This document shows positions 1 through 10,545 of a DNA stretch of 64,000 bases, piece after piece. The DNA is taken from contig NHZP01000022.1 of the NCBI GenBank assembly GCA_003313425.1, forward strand, positions 434,001 to 498,000, written 5' to 3'. The stretch is from Pseudopyrenochaeta lycopersici (lineage: Eukaryota > Ascomycota > Dothideomycetes > Pleosporales > Pseudopyrenochaetaceae). The notes beneath the pieces are model-generated. The model worked only from the letters and a program-made list of their open reading frames with translations, made no database searches and was not told the origin of the DNA. Each line of letters opens with the position of its first letter. The stretch's first letter is position 1. Both the position numbers and the translations under genes were made by a program.

Positions 1-280
1 GTCAGCGGGGCTTGACATGGCCAGCATTCAGATGACTGCCATCGGGAATCTTGTAATCCCAAGAGTCTCCCATGCACATCTCAATGTTCCACAGCGTGTG
101 CGACCTCATGAAGTCCATTTTCTACCTACCCTATGGTACCGCACTGATCATGTGACATACATACCCTGTCTCAGTCTAGAACACCGACATTCTACCCTAT
201 GGTAACAAACTCGCTACGTTCGAGCTAGACCTCGCACTCACTATAGTGCCTGATAATTGCCCTGAGCGGGTTTTGTCCTG

Positions 281-946
281 TTACGGCCCAGCGGCTTGGT
301 TGTCCTCGTGGTCATACTCGTCTTGGAGGTCACCATCATGCTCGGCCAGCGTGTAAACGTCCGTAAAGGTAGCGGGTTCTTCAACTTCGCTCGCCTTAGG
401 TGCCAATTTTGCTACGATTCGTCTACGCCATCGTACCAGGAAAGAGCCAGTGATGAGAGCTGAGATTTCCGTTGCCGACAACAAACCGACAAAAACGAAT
501 GGGCCCGTCGCAAGCGATGCCAGACGAAAGCCGCTCAGGATTACCAGCCAGCCCAGCACTAGAGTCGAGAATCCGAGGATGGAGTGGATGAATGAGATGC
601 TTGCCCTGTAGCCGCGGCTCTTGTCCAACACATCGACGAATCCAAGTGGCATCTGAATTAGCGCCATGCTGAACACGACCAGTCCTAGCGACTGATGCTT
701 GTGGTGCAACCGACTGCTATCGAGCAGACTCACGCCTGTGGTGAGTGCCAGAAGCATCGTACCACATGCTTGTATCTTCCAGTGTGGAATCGACCAGCGA
801 CTTTTCTTGAACCATAGCGATGCAATTCCCAAAGGGAAAACGAGTAGTAGTGCTGCGCAGCCCAGCAATCCATGAGCCAGCCAAATGTTCATCTTCTTGG
901 CACACTGAGGAATGGTGCAAAAGAAGCCACTTGCACCGATAACCAT
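281..946 (-). CDS. Cytochrome b561-like membrane protein
   Basis: Single-exon ORF of 221 residues. Hydrophobic helices begin near residues 20, 55, 85, 115 and 148, and histidines sit at helix ends (AHG near 25, PHWK near 54, HHKHQ near 83, FIHS near 120). That is the four-His pattern expected for two hemes b in the cytochrome b561 / ferric-reductase-like transmembrane family, which moves electrons across membranes. The C-terminal 60 residues are acidic and soluble. The start at MVIG is the first ATG; MNIW 18 residues later is an equally good start because it begins just before the first helix. Many fungal homologues carry an N-terminal DOMON domain; none is seen here, so an unrecognised upstream exon is possible. 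The family call is inference from topology and His spacing. Confidence 0.65.
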   Translation of the reverse strand: MVIGASGFFCTIPQCAKKMNIWLAHGLLGCAALLLVFPLGIASLWFKKSRWSIPHWKIQACGTMLLALTTGVSLLDSSRLHHKHQSLGLVVFSMALIQMPLGFVDVLDKSRGYRASISFIHSILGFSTLVLGWLVILSGFRLASLATGPFVFVGLLSATEISALITGSFLVRWRRRIVAKLAPKASEVEEPATFTDVYTLAEHDGDLQDEYDHEDNQAAGP

Positions 947-1395
947 GGAAGGACATCACGAGGCGTGAATAAGCACAGACAACCACTTGTAGCTGCTCGA
1001 TATTAGCTCCAAATAATCTTTACACCCACTTGACCCGGGCGATCCATAGCCAATACCTTCAGCCTGACACCTTCAAAAAACCGAGAGCCTTAGTGTCTGA
1101 ATTGATGCTCACGCGGAACTAAGCATAGAGGAAGCAAGGCTTACTGTTGAACATAAGCTCATTCGCCTCCTGACGTGTTAAAAATAGCAGGAGCCCAAAG
1201 TAGCTGCGCATTCAAGTTTTATTTATACAGAGCTTAACATAGCTGGGAGAGCCAAATTCGGCGATATGGAGCTATCTTCTTGCTTCCAAGTTACATGCCT
1301 TTTCCATGGTCGTTTCCGTCCACGCAGATAGAAGAAAGTGACATAGGATTTTCTGTCTCTGCAGTTCTTGCATCAGATTAAGCCTACACTACATC
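947..1395. other. Divergent intergenic region
   Basis: 449 bp between two divergent gene starts. It presumably holds both promoters and 5' UTRs. No RNA gene, repeat or clear motif was recognised. Confidence 0.4.
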
Positions 1396-2163
1396 ATGGC
1401 AAACCCGCAACACTCAGGAGACTCTAAATCCCAAGAAGCGCGGGCGATGTGTAAAGCAGGCGAACGGCGGGCCCAACCGATCGATAAGGCGACCCGCGTA
1501 GGCGCATCCTACAGCACAATGGCCCAATGGGGTGACATTGACGGGGTACTCTTCACAGCCGATGTGAGGCTCTATGAAGCCCTGCAGACCACAGAATCTT
1601 CTCGCACAAACGTGCACCGTGCACGAGTCCTCCTCGCAACGCATCAGCGTACATGTCAAGTCGAGCAAAAGAGCCACTATCGGTATGTCCACACGAGCAG
1701 CATGTTTAGCGCGCAGTGCCTCTACTTACAAGAGATAATCCACAGCGAAGGATCCGAGATGCACAAGTGTCAGTGGTGTCCGAGTAGCACCACGCCAGGC
1801 GACCACAATATGCATGACCCTGGTACCGACTACCAGAGTGCAATGAAACGTGCAGCTGCGCAGAAGAGGGAGCTGGAAGCTAGAATCGCCGAGCTTGAAG
1901 CTAAGAACTCCAGCATGGCGGAAGAACAGCGCACTGCGCTGGTCAATGCCGCCAATCGCATCATCGCTGCTGAGAGAAAGATTAGCGAAGTTGAGGAAGC
2001 AAGTCGCATAGCAGATACTCCTGGAGTCTCTTCTCCCAGTCAACATCAGCCGGTAAACATGGAGGTCGTCGACTCTTCTCACACCGGGGGACGAAAAAGG
2101 GGTGGAAAGAGCATTGATCAGCAGCGTGTGGGCTTCAGGAGGAGCCAGAGGCTCATGAAATAG
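1396..2163 (+). CDS. Hypothetical protein with a coiled coil
   Basis: Uninterrupted ORF of 255 residues from an ATG. I recognise no family. Residues about 150-205 form a charged heptad-like stretch rich in Glu, Lys, Arg and Ala (from SAMKRAAAQKRELEARIAEL), consistent with a coiled coil. The last 30 residues are basic (GGRKRGGKS, RRSQRLMK) and could be a nuclear-localisation or nucleic-acid-binding tail. There is no signal peptide or membrane helix. The antisense strand is also open over much of the region, so coding status rests on the coiled-coil composition and the ATG-to-stop length only. Function unknown. Confidence 0.45.
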   Translation: MANPQHSGDSKSQEARAMCKAGERRAQPIDKATRVGASYSTMAQWGDIDGVLFTADVRLYEALQTTESSRTNVHRARVLLATHQRTCQVEQKSHYRYVHTSSMFSAQCLYLQEIIHSEGSEMHKCQWCPSSTTPGDHNMHDPGTDYQSAMKRAAAQKRELEARIAELEAKNSSMAEEQRTALVNAANRIIAAERKISEVEEASRIADTPGVSSPSQHQPVNMEVVDSSHTGGRKRGGKSIDQQRVGFRRSQRLMK

Positions 2164-2931
2164 GGCTAAGAAATCCGGGTTTGACAGACGGAGACGGGTG
2201 TTGGACATGAGTACATTCTGGATAAGCGCAGCGTAAGTTGGACGAGGGGAGTATCCCGTATTGCAACTAGCCTCTTATTAAATGTCGCATCAAAAGATAC
2301 AAGTGAGGAACAAATGCTTTACTTCAAATTGTGTATCCATACAAGGTGCAGCCGAGGCTCTTCTGTGACTACTATCATGGACATTTGGTTTGGAGGAGAC
2401 CAATACCAAACTCCCACCGTTTCCCGCACCCTGTTTCTTACTGTGAATCAGCTTTGCCGCCTTGCCCCCATCGCGTCTGCCTTGCACAGCCCAACACAGT
2501 TCCAATTCTATCAAGCTGCATGCGCATTTCCCGTGCCGCCCTCAGATACAAAGTTGCATCTGCATCCTCCGACTAATCTGAGTGGTTGTTTGCCGCTTGC
2601 CCCCGGGCAGCCCACTTTATCGGACGCTGCCGCGCCGCAACCCCGCATATATTCTTAGACCCCAACGCTTGCGTCCAACTTCCCGGGGAACAGTGTCGCG
2701 AAATAGAAATGCGCGAAGTGTTGTCAGCGCGTAGTACGGCGCAGCAGTTATGTTTTTGGGGCACGGCAGAGTGGTGAGGTGGAAGGGAGTGTAAAAGGGT
2801 TTACTTGTGTCTTGAAGAACTTGGTAAATATTGTCTATTCCAATTATCACTTCAGCTTCTCGTGATTGCAGATATCGGCATTTTATTTCAGCATTAGCTC
2901 TGTTTTTTTCTTATTTGCAAAATAGTTCACG
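2164..2931. other. Intergenic region, no gene recognised
   Basis: 768 bp between two plus-strand genes. Short ORFs exist on both strands but none has a recognisable domain or consistent codon bias. The last 60 bp before the next ATG are T/C-rich, typical of a fungal core promoter or leader. Confidence 0.4.
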
Positions 2932-3540
2932 ATGCACAACGCGCTGGCCGTTCTTCTTTCTATCTTCTTCGTCGCTCCATCGTCAATGGCTCGTGTCGTA
3001 CCTCTACCTTCCTCCAGGTCGTCATCACTGGAGAACAAGTGCACATTTACTCTCTGGCACAAACAAGTCTTCCCGGCCTCGGAGTCTACGCCTATAAGTC
3101 AGAATTATGTTCAAATCAATACCCTCGTAGATTATGCAAACGATATCACCATCGACATCGCTTCTCTCTGCACAACTACATCGCCTAACATGTACAACAA
3201 GGTCTCAGAGACACAGGTCTTCGCCCTCGAGGGATTGACCAATGGGACGAATATGACCATTCGGGGCACAGACGGGCACGATGCGCTGAGGTTTGAAAAC
3301 GATGGACTTGTATGGACCGCCGATAGTGAGGCCAAAGGGAAGGAGGCATGGTGTGATGTTGGGGAGTGGATTGCAAGTGGTGAAGACGGAAAGATCAAGA
3401 ATAGAGTACGCCCAGAGCTGAGACGAAGCGCATATAGCGATATCAATGCTAACAAAGCACAGGAGCGAAGAATGGCCTGCGCATTCCCCTGTGCCAAGAT
3501 GGACTCAAACAACGAAGAAGAGAGAGTCGAGCTACGATGA
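2932..3540 (+). CDS. Small secreted protein, one probable in-frame intron
   Basis: Residues 1-22 (MHNALAVLLSIFFVAPSSMA) form a signal peptide. The rest is a small acidic secreted domain with an N-glycosylation site in NGTNMT. The raw ORF is 202 residues, but 3406-3462 has a good donor (GTACGC), a GCTAAC branch point and a CAG acceptor. Removing it (57 nt, phase 0) gives join(2932..3405,3463..3540), 183 residues, and places KIKNR directly before ERRMACAFPC. That RER/M..C.FPC ending fits a pattern I recall from fungal small secreted proteins, which favours splicing. The intron is a multiple of three without a stop, so retention would insert 19 residues rather than truncate. Role unknown; effector or wall protein are possibilities. 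Confidence 0.7.
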   Translation: MHNALAVLLSIFFVAPSSMARVVPLPSSRSSSLENKCTFTLWHKQVFPASESTPISQNYVQINTLVDYANDITIDIASLCTTTSPNMYNKVSETQVFALEGLTNGTNMTIRGTDGHDALRFENDGLVWTADSEAKGKEAWCDVGEWIASGEDGKIKNRVRPELRRSAYSDINANKAQERRMACAFPCAKMDSNNEEERVELR

Positions 3541-5352
3541 GATCATCACAAGAGACTACTCGCCAAACGCAGAATACCTTGAACCAAACGAACCACCAAA
3601 ATAACACCCGAGTTCAATGCAGCCCTCTTTTTCCCAGTCCTGTCACTGCGCACGGTGGAAGCGGCAGTTATGCCGGTGCGCCTATGGAGCACACATCTCA
3701 TCCGCCCAGACCTCTCTCTTTGACAATGCTTCTCGAAGCAGCAGTCTTGGTGTGGCCGGCACTTCCGCTCGGCGGGACTGCGAACACGAAATGCGACCGA
3801 GATCTTGCTGCCATAGGGCTGCATGTCAGACGAGAGTCCACAGAGCGAGAACGAGATCGTTTGTCAGAAACAGACAACATTCATGCATGCACATGTCAAG
3901 CCAATGACCAGGGCCCTCTCTATTTCCGACTCGCGAGAGGAGTATCCTGGATGATAAACGCTCTTAACGTTTTTTGGGCGACTGCATGGCTGGTCCTGGT
4001 GCACGAATGGGAGCCTTGTTCTTTTAACATTTTTGGTCCTTTTGCAGGTCTGTGATGCGTGCTATAGTTTTCATGTGCGAGCCAACAGGAAAGCAGCGTT
4101 GCTTGCGACCTTTGCCAATGTTAATCTACCTTTGACATGCACCACCTTGCGCGTTTCGATTCGCTGCTCACACACAGCTGTGCTGGCTTGTATTTAATGG
4201 CATTAACCCCTCTCCCACGAAGCAAACCGGGCCGTCTCTTGTTTCCGGTCTGTGCTGTCGATGCATCGCGGCGCGAAGAGAAAGGGAAGGAGAGGAGTGT
4301 GGTTTTAGTTCGCACTGTCACTCTGCTTTAACCATGCTGCTGCGCTTCGCACGTTTCGATTGACCATTGACGAAATGCGATAATGACGCAAATGCCGTAG
4401 CGACATGAGCGCCCATACGGCGCAAAAGGACCGTCCATTGTTTCCGATCCAGCCACTCCGTGATCTCGATTACGAGAGTGCGTGAGACTGCTGGAAGGAA
4501 GGCGGAACAATGGACGCGTAGCCCACAATCGAATACGTCGAGAGTGAAGCCAAGTGCCGGTATGACAAGGAGCCGACGCTCCTCCACATCCCGCCGAGAA
4601 CGGAAACACTGACTCTGTTCCGTAGATGAAAGAGGATCGCGAGATGACGTTGGTTCGTATGATAGAGTTTAGATCTTGCTATAGCATCCTCAAAACGCGC
4701 CATGATGATCCCGATTGCGAGCCTAACTGAAACACCGGGTACCTGCAGATAGACCGAGCCGCCCATTCGCTAGTCGAACCACGGGCAAAGGACCAGGAAG
4801 CCAGATGTCGGTCGATCGTCGTCAGCATCTAATCCTAAGACGACAAAGTGTTAAAAGAAAAGAGTGGAGCCCTCTTGTTTCCTTTTTGTTGGTTAAATGC
4901 CCCAAAATAATGTTCTCACTCCAGAGCACAATGAAAAAACTAAACGCCACTCGAAACGCAGTGTGTTTCGACGGGCCGCAATTTGAGCAATTTCCGAGGA
5001 ATTTTGGGCGGTTTCCGCCAATGGGGTGAGGACAAAAGGCTGGAAAGTTTAAAAAGAAGTAATTATAATGGAAGGACTTAAGTTTTGTTTGGTGTTGATG
5101 GTGGGCACTGATGCTGGCGTGAGATCTAGATGAGCGAGATACGGTAGAGATACGGTAGAGATGAGTTTTCCTCGTGTCAATTAATCGTGATTATCATTCA
5201 AGCTAAGAAAGAAATTGTTCTACGAATATCCAAATGCCCTGGATCTACTGGGACCAATGTCGTATAGAATGCATAATCGTGAAAAGGAAACCGGAACACC
5301 ATGGAAAGGCTAGGCCACCGAAGCAAAGACGCAATCATGGAAAGATGGTGGT
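3541..5352. other. Intergenic region, no gene recognised
   Basis: 1.8 kb with overlapping short ORFs on both strands and no recognisable domain. The right part is A+T-richer and contains the 11-bp tandem repeat listed separately. It likely holds the 3' ends of the flanking convergent genes. Confidence 0.4.
5136..5162. repeat. 11-bp tandem repeat
   Basis: Two exact copies of GAGATACGGTA followed by a five-base partial copy, directly read from the sequence. Minor repeat of unknown significance. Confidence 0.8.
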
Positions 5353-6002
5353 TTAGTGATAGTAGCCACCCTGGTTGCTGTGCTTTGGCTTCTTGTGCTT
5401 GTCCTCTAGCTTGCTTCCCATGACGGCACCGGCAATGGCTCCGATGATGCCGTGGCCGCCCAGCTTGTTGCCACCAAAGTATCCCGCTGCACCGCCACCA
5501 AGAGCACCCATTAGTCCTCGGTCGCCCTCGGCCTGTGCATTGGGGTCCGTGGATCCGTACTGCTGCTGTCCAGGTTGACCGTAGGCGTTTTGGCCTTGAG
5601 GATATTGGTCCTGGGGATAGGCGCCTTGCTGTGGGAACTGATTGTGTGGCTGCGATCCTGGATATTGGCCTTGCTGCTGTCCATATTGCCTGCGGCCCAT
5701 GTCAGAACTGTGTGGAAACACTGGCTTGTTTGCAAAATGGTGGCTTACCCTTGTTGTTGTTGCTGATCGTATGGCGCTACCTGCTGGCCGTGCTGGAATC
5801 CACCGTGGGCAGGCGCCCCATATTGTTGATTGTAGTTCTGTTGCTCGCCGCCATAGTAGCTCTGGTTAGCCGGCTGCTGGGGCGGATAGCCGGGTTGCTG
5901 GTAGCCGCTCTGATCGTAACCTTGCTGCTGAGGGTACTGGCCTTGGCCCTGAGGCGGGTATTGCTGGTAACCCTGGTTGTACTGGTCGTAGGGGCCGGAC
6001 AT
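5353..6002 (-). CDS. Gln/Tyr/Pro-rich protein with C-terminal glycine zipper
   Basis: Two exons: 6002..5749 and 5689..5353, joined in phase 2 across a 59-nt intron with a GTAAGC donor and CGCAG acceptor, giving 196 residues. The first ~140 residues are low-complexity QQGQYPQ / QPGYPPQ repeats. The last ~55 contain a glycine-zipper-like hydrophobic stretch (GGGAAGYFGG, GHGIIGAIAGAVMG) followed by a basic His/Lys tail. Similar fungal proteins combine prion-like PQ-rich arms with a glycine-zipper segment; their function is not settled (stress or membrane association has been suggested). The ATG at 6002 (MSGPYDQ) begins the Gln-rich region directly. The antisense ORF at 5535..6080 is a shadow of the repeats. 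Confidence 0.75.
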
Positions 6003-7547
6003 TGTGTAGGGGAGAGTGTTGGGGTAGAGTGTGTAGATCGTTGTTGGACGGATTGCAGTGTTGATGAGGGGAGGGGTTGATGGAGGGGTAAGCTGGCTTG
6101 ACGTAAGACGGATGCAACTGCGGTGGACGATGGTGAATGAGGGCTCGCACACCAGCGGACGACGACCGGTCTTATACTATCGACTGGCGAACTGCGGCAC
6201 TAAAGCGACCTGATGACTGAGAGAATCCACTGCGTCCTCGGAGGCGGAGCAGCGTCGACAGCTGCTTGGGAGCTGAACTCAGCCTCAGCCACAGCCATCC
6301 AGAGTGCGAGCACACGCTCGTACGGCACCAACGGCCTCTTTGGTCGACCGAATCGCCCCCAACCGCCGCGACATCCGTATTCTTCTCAGCCCTGCAGCGC
6401 CGTCGCTTGCCTTTGTCGGCCGTAGCTACCGAGTACCACAGTAAAATGGCCGTCGCTCCTGTCCCCCAAGGATGCACGTCTTGTGCGCGCCTTAGCTCTT
6501 CGCAGGAAACATTTTCTTCCGTCCTTGGACTCGCTGCGCGAAACACCTTGTGCCTCTTGCTCGCTGTCCAAGGCTCCCGCGGTGGACGCCTCGGCCGGAA
6601 CCATGATCCCGCGTGCGCCGCCGAACTCGCCCTATGGTGACTTCGGAAAGCAACCAGGCCTGGTGGAGCCGACCATCGTCTGCGCCATCTGAGGCGCAGC
6701 ACCTCGTTCCCGTTCCTGGCTGCACAGGCGGCTCTTCCAAATCGTCACCACATCCAAACCATCACAAGACCGTCCTTTGCAATTTCGACGCTTCCACACA
6801 CGCCTACTGATGTAATGCGGGGGACTACCGAGCCAAAGTGCCCCCCGGCTACATGAACTGCCCTTCTGTCCAGGCATGTCCAATGGTTGCAGGGCAATCG
6901 CTGGTATCAGCATGTTCCGTGTGGCGCTTGATCTGCCACAGAAGCGGGCTTTGAAACGCGACCATGTTGCCCTGAGACAAGTCCAAGACAAGCTCTTCGG
7001 ACCCGCTCAACCCTTTTGCTCCTGTTTTCTGGCCGTGTTACCGCATCTGGGCAAATTAGCTTCATCAAACCCGTCTATTTCGCCCTTTGGAGCCTCTTGG
7101 TCACGTTAAACGTGCCCTTCCCATCATAGCGCCGCACCCACCACCCGCCTCGCTGCTCAAACTGACATGGGACCAGAAGCGACGCAATGCTAGCGTTATT
7201 CATGCGCTTTCTCAAATGCGACCCCTCTCGCATCGCATGAACATGCCTCGTCCTGAGCGTTCGCCCAGCCTTTCGCTGCATCTCTGCTGACTTGCTTCTC
7301 TTCTGTCCTTCGTTCCGCAGGCCGGCTGTCGTTGCTAATACCACCATACTTTCATTCACCCTCAACATTCATTTCAACATTCCTTTCTGACTGCGCTGGT
7401 CACGGTCCTGCCGGTTTGGGACTGTATACAACTTCGATTGCGAACCACTCTATCGCTGGACGACCCGCAGATGTCTGGTGGACCATTTGACTGGCAGGAA
7501 GACTAATAGGGGTGAACCCCTTCCTACGCCATCCATCACTGGACACG
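6003..7547. other. Long divergent intergenic/leader region
   Basis: 1.5 kb between a minus-strand and a plus-strand gene. No coding signal is convincing, although several ORFs run on both strands. A strong 3' splice-site-like sequence lies at 7283-7320 (CTGAC, then a pyrimidine tract, then CCGCAG), suggesting a 5' UTR intron for the downstream gene. Confidence 0.4.
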
Positions 7548-9247
7548 ATGCCCGCCCCAAGGCGCCGAGGCGTGTATGATCGAGTGGAATTCATCGTCGT
7601 GGAAAGAGATGCTGGCACGGATGAGGACCAGCTGGACAGCACCGAACCGGAAGAACCCACCGTCACCGTCAATCGGCTTGTGCGACGATCGAATATGCGG
7701 CGTAGGAAACGTGCAATCACAGATGTAGACGACGAAGACACCGATGATGACTCTGATATCTTCACGACTGGAACGACACCCACGACCGAAACCTCACCGA
7801 CGCTCACGATTCCGTCAGGACCTCCAGCTGTAAGTAGAGCATGCCATTGAGCCGATGGTGGCTAACATGCCGAAGCAATTGGTTACAATGACGTTGAGCG
7901 AGACCAAAGCTACCGCTGGTGCTCTTGCTATAGACGATCCTACTGAGACTGTTGTTGTAGCTTTGTCGCCACCACCACGAGGATCGCATCCTGACCGTGA
8001 CGGGAAAATCTCCCAGACAACGGAGCACTTGCTCATTGCTGCTGGTTCAATTGGTAAGCCAATATGTGTATTCAGCAGCTGTGCATTGTTGCTAATAATC
8101 CACAGGTGCGACTATCATCATCGTCATGCTCATCCTGGCCTTTTACACTATGCGAAAACGAGGTCTCACTATCAGGGACGTGATGCAGCGTGGCAAGAAT
8201 CATGTGCGTCGCGGCCCACCAACACCACCCAAGTACGGCATGGACAACAAACAGGTGTACGAAGACAACTATGCATACGCGCGGAAAAACTCGGTTTATC
8301 CTCCTCTACCAGCTACCATCAATTCTCGGTCAAATTCACTTTCAACCCACAGGCCCTTGCAGCCCCTGGCACGAAGCGATAGGTACGTACATCTCCCTTG
8401 AAGTGTATCACATCAACTGCCTGGCAAGATACACAAAGACGTTGTTTTGTGAACAGAACTAACTCTACCCAGCTTCAGTCAACGAGGGCTTGAGAGAAGC
8501 GGATCCAATGGAAGGAGCTTTTACGACGACACCCCTTCTCGAAGTAACTCGCACCGCCGGGACAACAGCGCAACTCCCTCTTCACCGGTACTCCCAATTC
8601 AGGACTTGCGACGAAGTGCATCAACACGCAACACTAGATCGCTGGATGGCAACGAAGAACCACTGATTTATTCCGAAACACCACGCCAGCGAGCCTCGCC
8701 ACCGGCCCCTCCCACTTTTAGGCAATTTCTCTCGAACCGGCCGTCGATATCACAACGACCCGGCTTTGGAGGAGGAGCGGGAGGAGGAATGGCGAGCCGA
8801 TTCAGCTGGACCAACTCCAACGCTCCTCAAACACCGCACGATCCTTCACGCGACACAGTCGCTCAACCAATTGGACGGGACAGCTTCGTGACCACACGAT
8901 CCTCTGTCCCTCGCTTCCGTACCGTGAACTCGTGGGTCAACCAGCAATCAACTCGTGTTGAGGAGCAACGTCTCAAGCAACAATTCCGAATGACCCAGAG
9001 CACGACATACTCGGGCGAAGGCGATGATGTTGATCAAGTCCCTAAGATACCCGCCGTGCCAGAGGCCTTGAGGCAACCAAGCGGACTGGCCGGCAAAGAC
9101 ATTAAGCACCAACGCCATGACACTGCGACGACAGTGCAGACAGCGCCGATCTTCAAAGCGCATCCCGGTACTGAAGTCAGATTCAGCACAAGGAGCACCG
9201 TTCCATCGGAGGTTTTGGACATGGGACGGAAGAACGCCGCCCTCTGA
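7548..9247 (+). CDS. Single-pass membrane protein with long Ser/Arg-rich tail
   Basis: Four exons: 7548..7829, 7876..8053, 8106..8382 and 8473..9247, 503 residues. Introns of 46, 52 and 90 nt all have GT donors and GCTAAC, GCTAAT or ACTAAC branch points, and the phases agree. Residues about 145-168 (SIGATIIIVMLILAFYTM) are one membrane helix followed by a basic RKRGL stop-transfer. Before it lie ~140 acidic, Thr/Ser-rich residues without a signal peptide; after it are ~330 residues rich in Ser, Arg and Pro with many possible phosphorylation sites. The architecture resembles fungal Mid2/Wsc-like single-pass proteins only in topology. No enzymatic motif is visible. The start at MPAPRRR is the first ATG in frame. 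Confidence 0.65.
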
Positions 9248-10545
9248 TTGCCATCCCTATCATGTTTTTGTCCGACTGATGTGTTTTCTTGCGATCAGCG
9301 TTTCCTACTAGTACCCCGTCAGCGTCATATCAGCATTTTCAGCGCATGCAAGGAGCAGCATTTGGGGGAGGTGGATTTAAAGGAAAAAGTGGTGTATCTA
9401 ACCGCTCTTTGGTTGTTGTGACCTTTACCACATGCCTGGAAAGTGTAACTATATCGCCAGCCATTGTTTGTATATTGTTTTGTCCTGGACCTCCCTTTTG
9501 CTTTTTTTTGGCTTATACTTAAGTAATGATGTATATCTTCAAATCTCAATTACACACAAAGAAGTGAGGCTCATTATCCAACTTCCCCCAAATCTGTTTC
9601 CTGAACTCCTGCCAAAATCTCCCTCCCATTTCGTTCTCCCAGTCCACTGACGTGAATTACGCGGATAATAACCCCATCCCTGCCTTAACACAGCATCCAA
9701 CAAAGAACAAGCACCTACACAAGCCCCAGGCAAGCATTGCAAATCTTACACGGTCGATCTTGATCTTGACACATTCACACCCCCCTTGCTTACCGAACTG
9801 CCGTCCCGACCCCCGGCCCACATCTGCCCGCTGGCGCCGCGTCAAGCTGCTTCACACCTGTTTGACAATTCGGCATGTGAATGCGCGGCCACGAGTGGGG
9901 ACGTCCCTTTCGGCACTACGACGACGACGACGACGACGACAACAACGACGCCAGGGTGGAAGGGACGATATGAAAAAAAAAATACGAAGCCCACGTCGGC
10001 GGACGCGTTGGCTGGTGGGGCTCTGGATAAAGAAACACGCGCTGCTCACTTTGTTCCGCGGAATAGAGGATCGGGGCGAGGTTGGGGTGCTGTTTGAGAG
10101 AGGAACCTGGCGAATCGGGGGTCGGGAAGTGGAGACGGTGAGGATGTTGGGCTTCTTTGGGTTGTTGTTGTTGATATTAATCGTGGATGTCTATTGTGTG
10201 TGTGTTTGATTACCCTGGCGTGGGTGATGCAGAGGATGGTGAGGAAACAGAAGGATGCCGAGGGTGTAGATCACTTGACGGATGGGGAAGGGATGGGGAC
10301 TAGGGAGCGAGATACAATGCAACAGGTTGATGGACTTGACATGGAGGGCTTGAAGAAAATCACATTGCGATCTCGAGGAATACTGCATTGCTCGACTGGA
10401 GGGATTTGTTCATTCCTGTCAAGTAGATTGCCTGATTGCCCGATTGCCTAGACCTTTTCCTACATGATTCTACACATCGCAAGCCCATGAAGCCCCAACC
10501 CCAACCCCAAAACAACACCGGAAAATGCACATATACTTGTATTCA
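9248..10545. other. Convergent intergenic region with microsatellite
   Basis: 1.3 kb between the 3' ends of the membrane-protein gene and DCP2. It contains an ACG/ACA microsatellite, a run of ten A at 9973-9982 and GT-rich stretches. A 185-codon plus-strand ORF crosses it but is compositionally driven and not credible. Confidence 0.45.
9918..9950. repeat. (ACG)n microsatellite
   Basis: Eleven trinucleotide units: seven ACG, two ACA, two ACG, read directly from the sequence. Likely length-polymorphic. Confidence 0.9.

Noticed and set aside
3537..4055. 172-codon plus-strand ORF
   Set aside because: Begins at the stop of the secreted-protein gene, has no start context or recognisable domain.
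6172..6702. 176-codon minus-strand ORF
   Set aside because: Arg/Ser-rich shadow-type composition in a G+C-rich leader; no family features.
9652..10209. 185-codon plus-strand ORF
   Set aside because: Runs through the ACG microsatellite and an A-run; composition artefact without domain.
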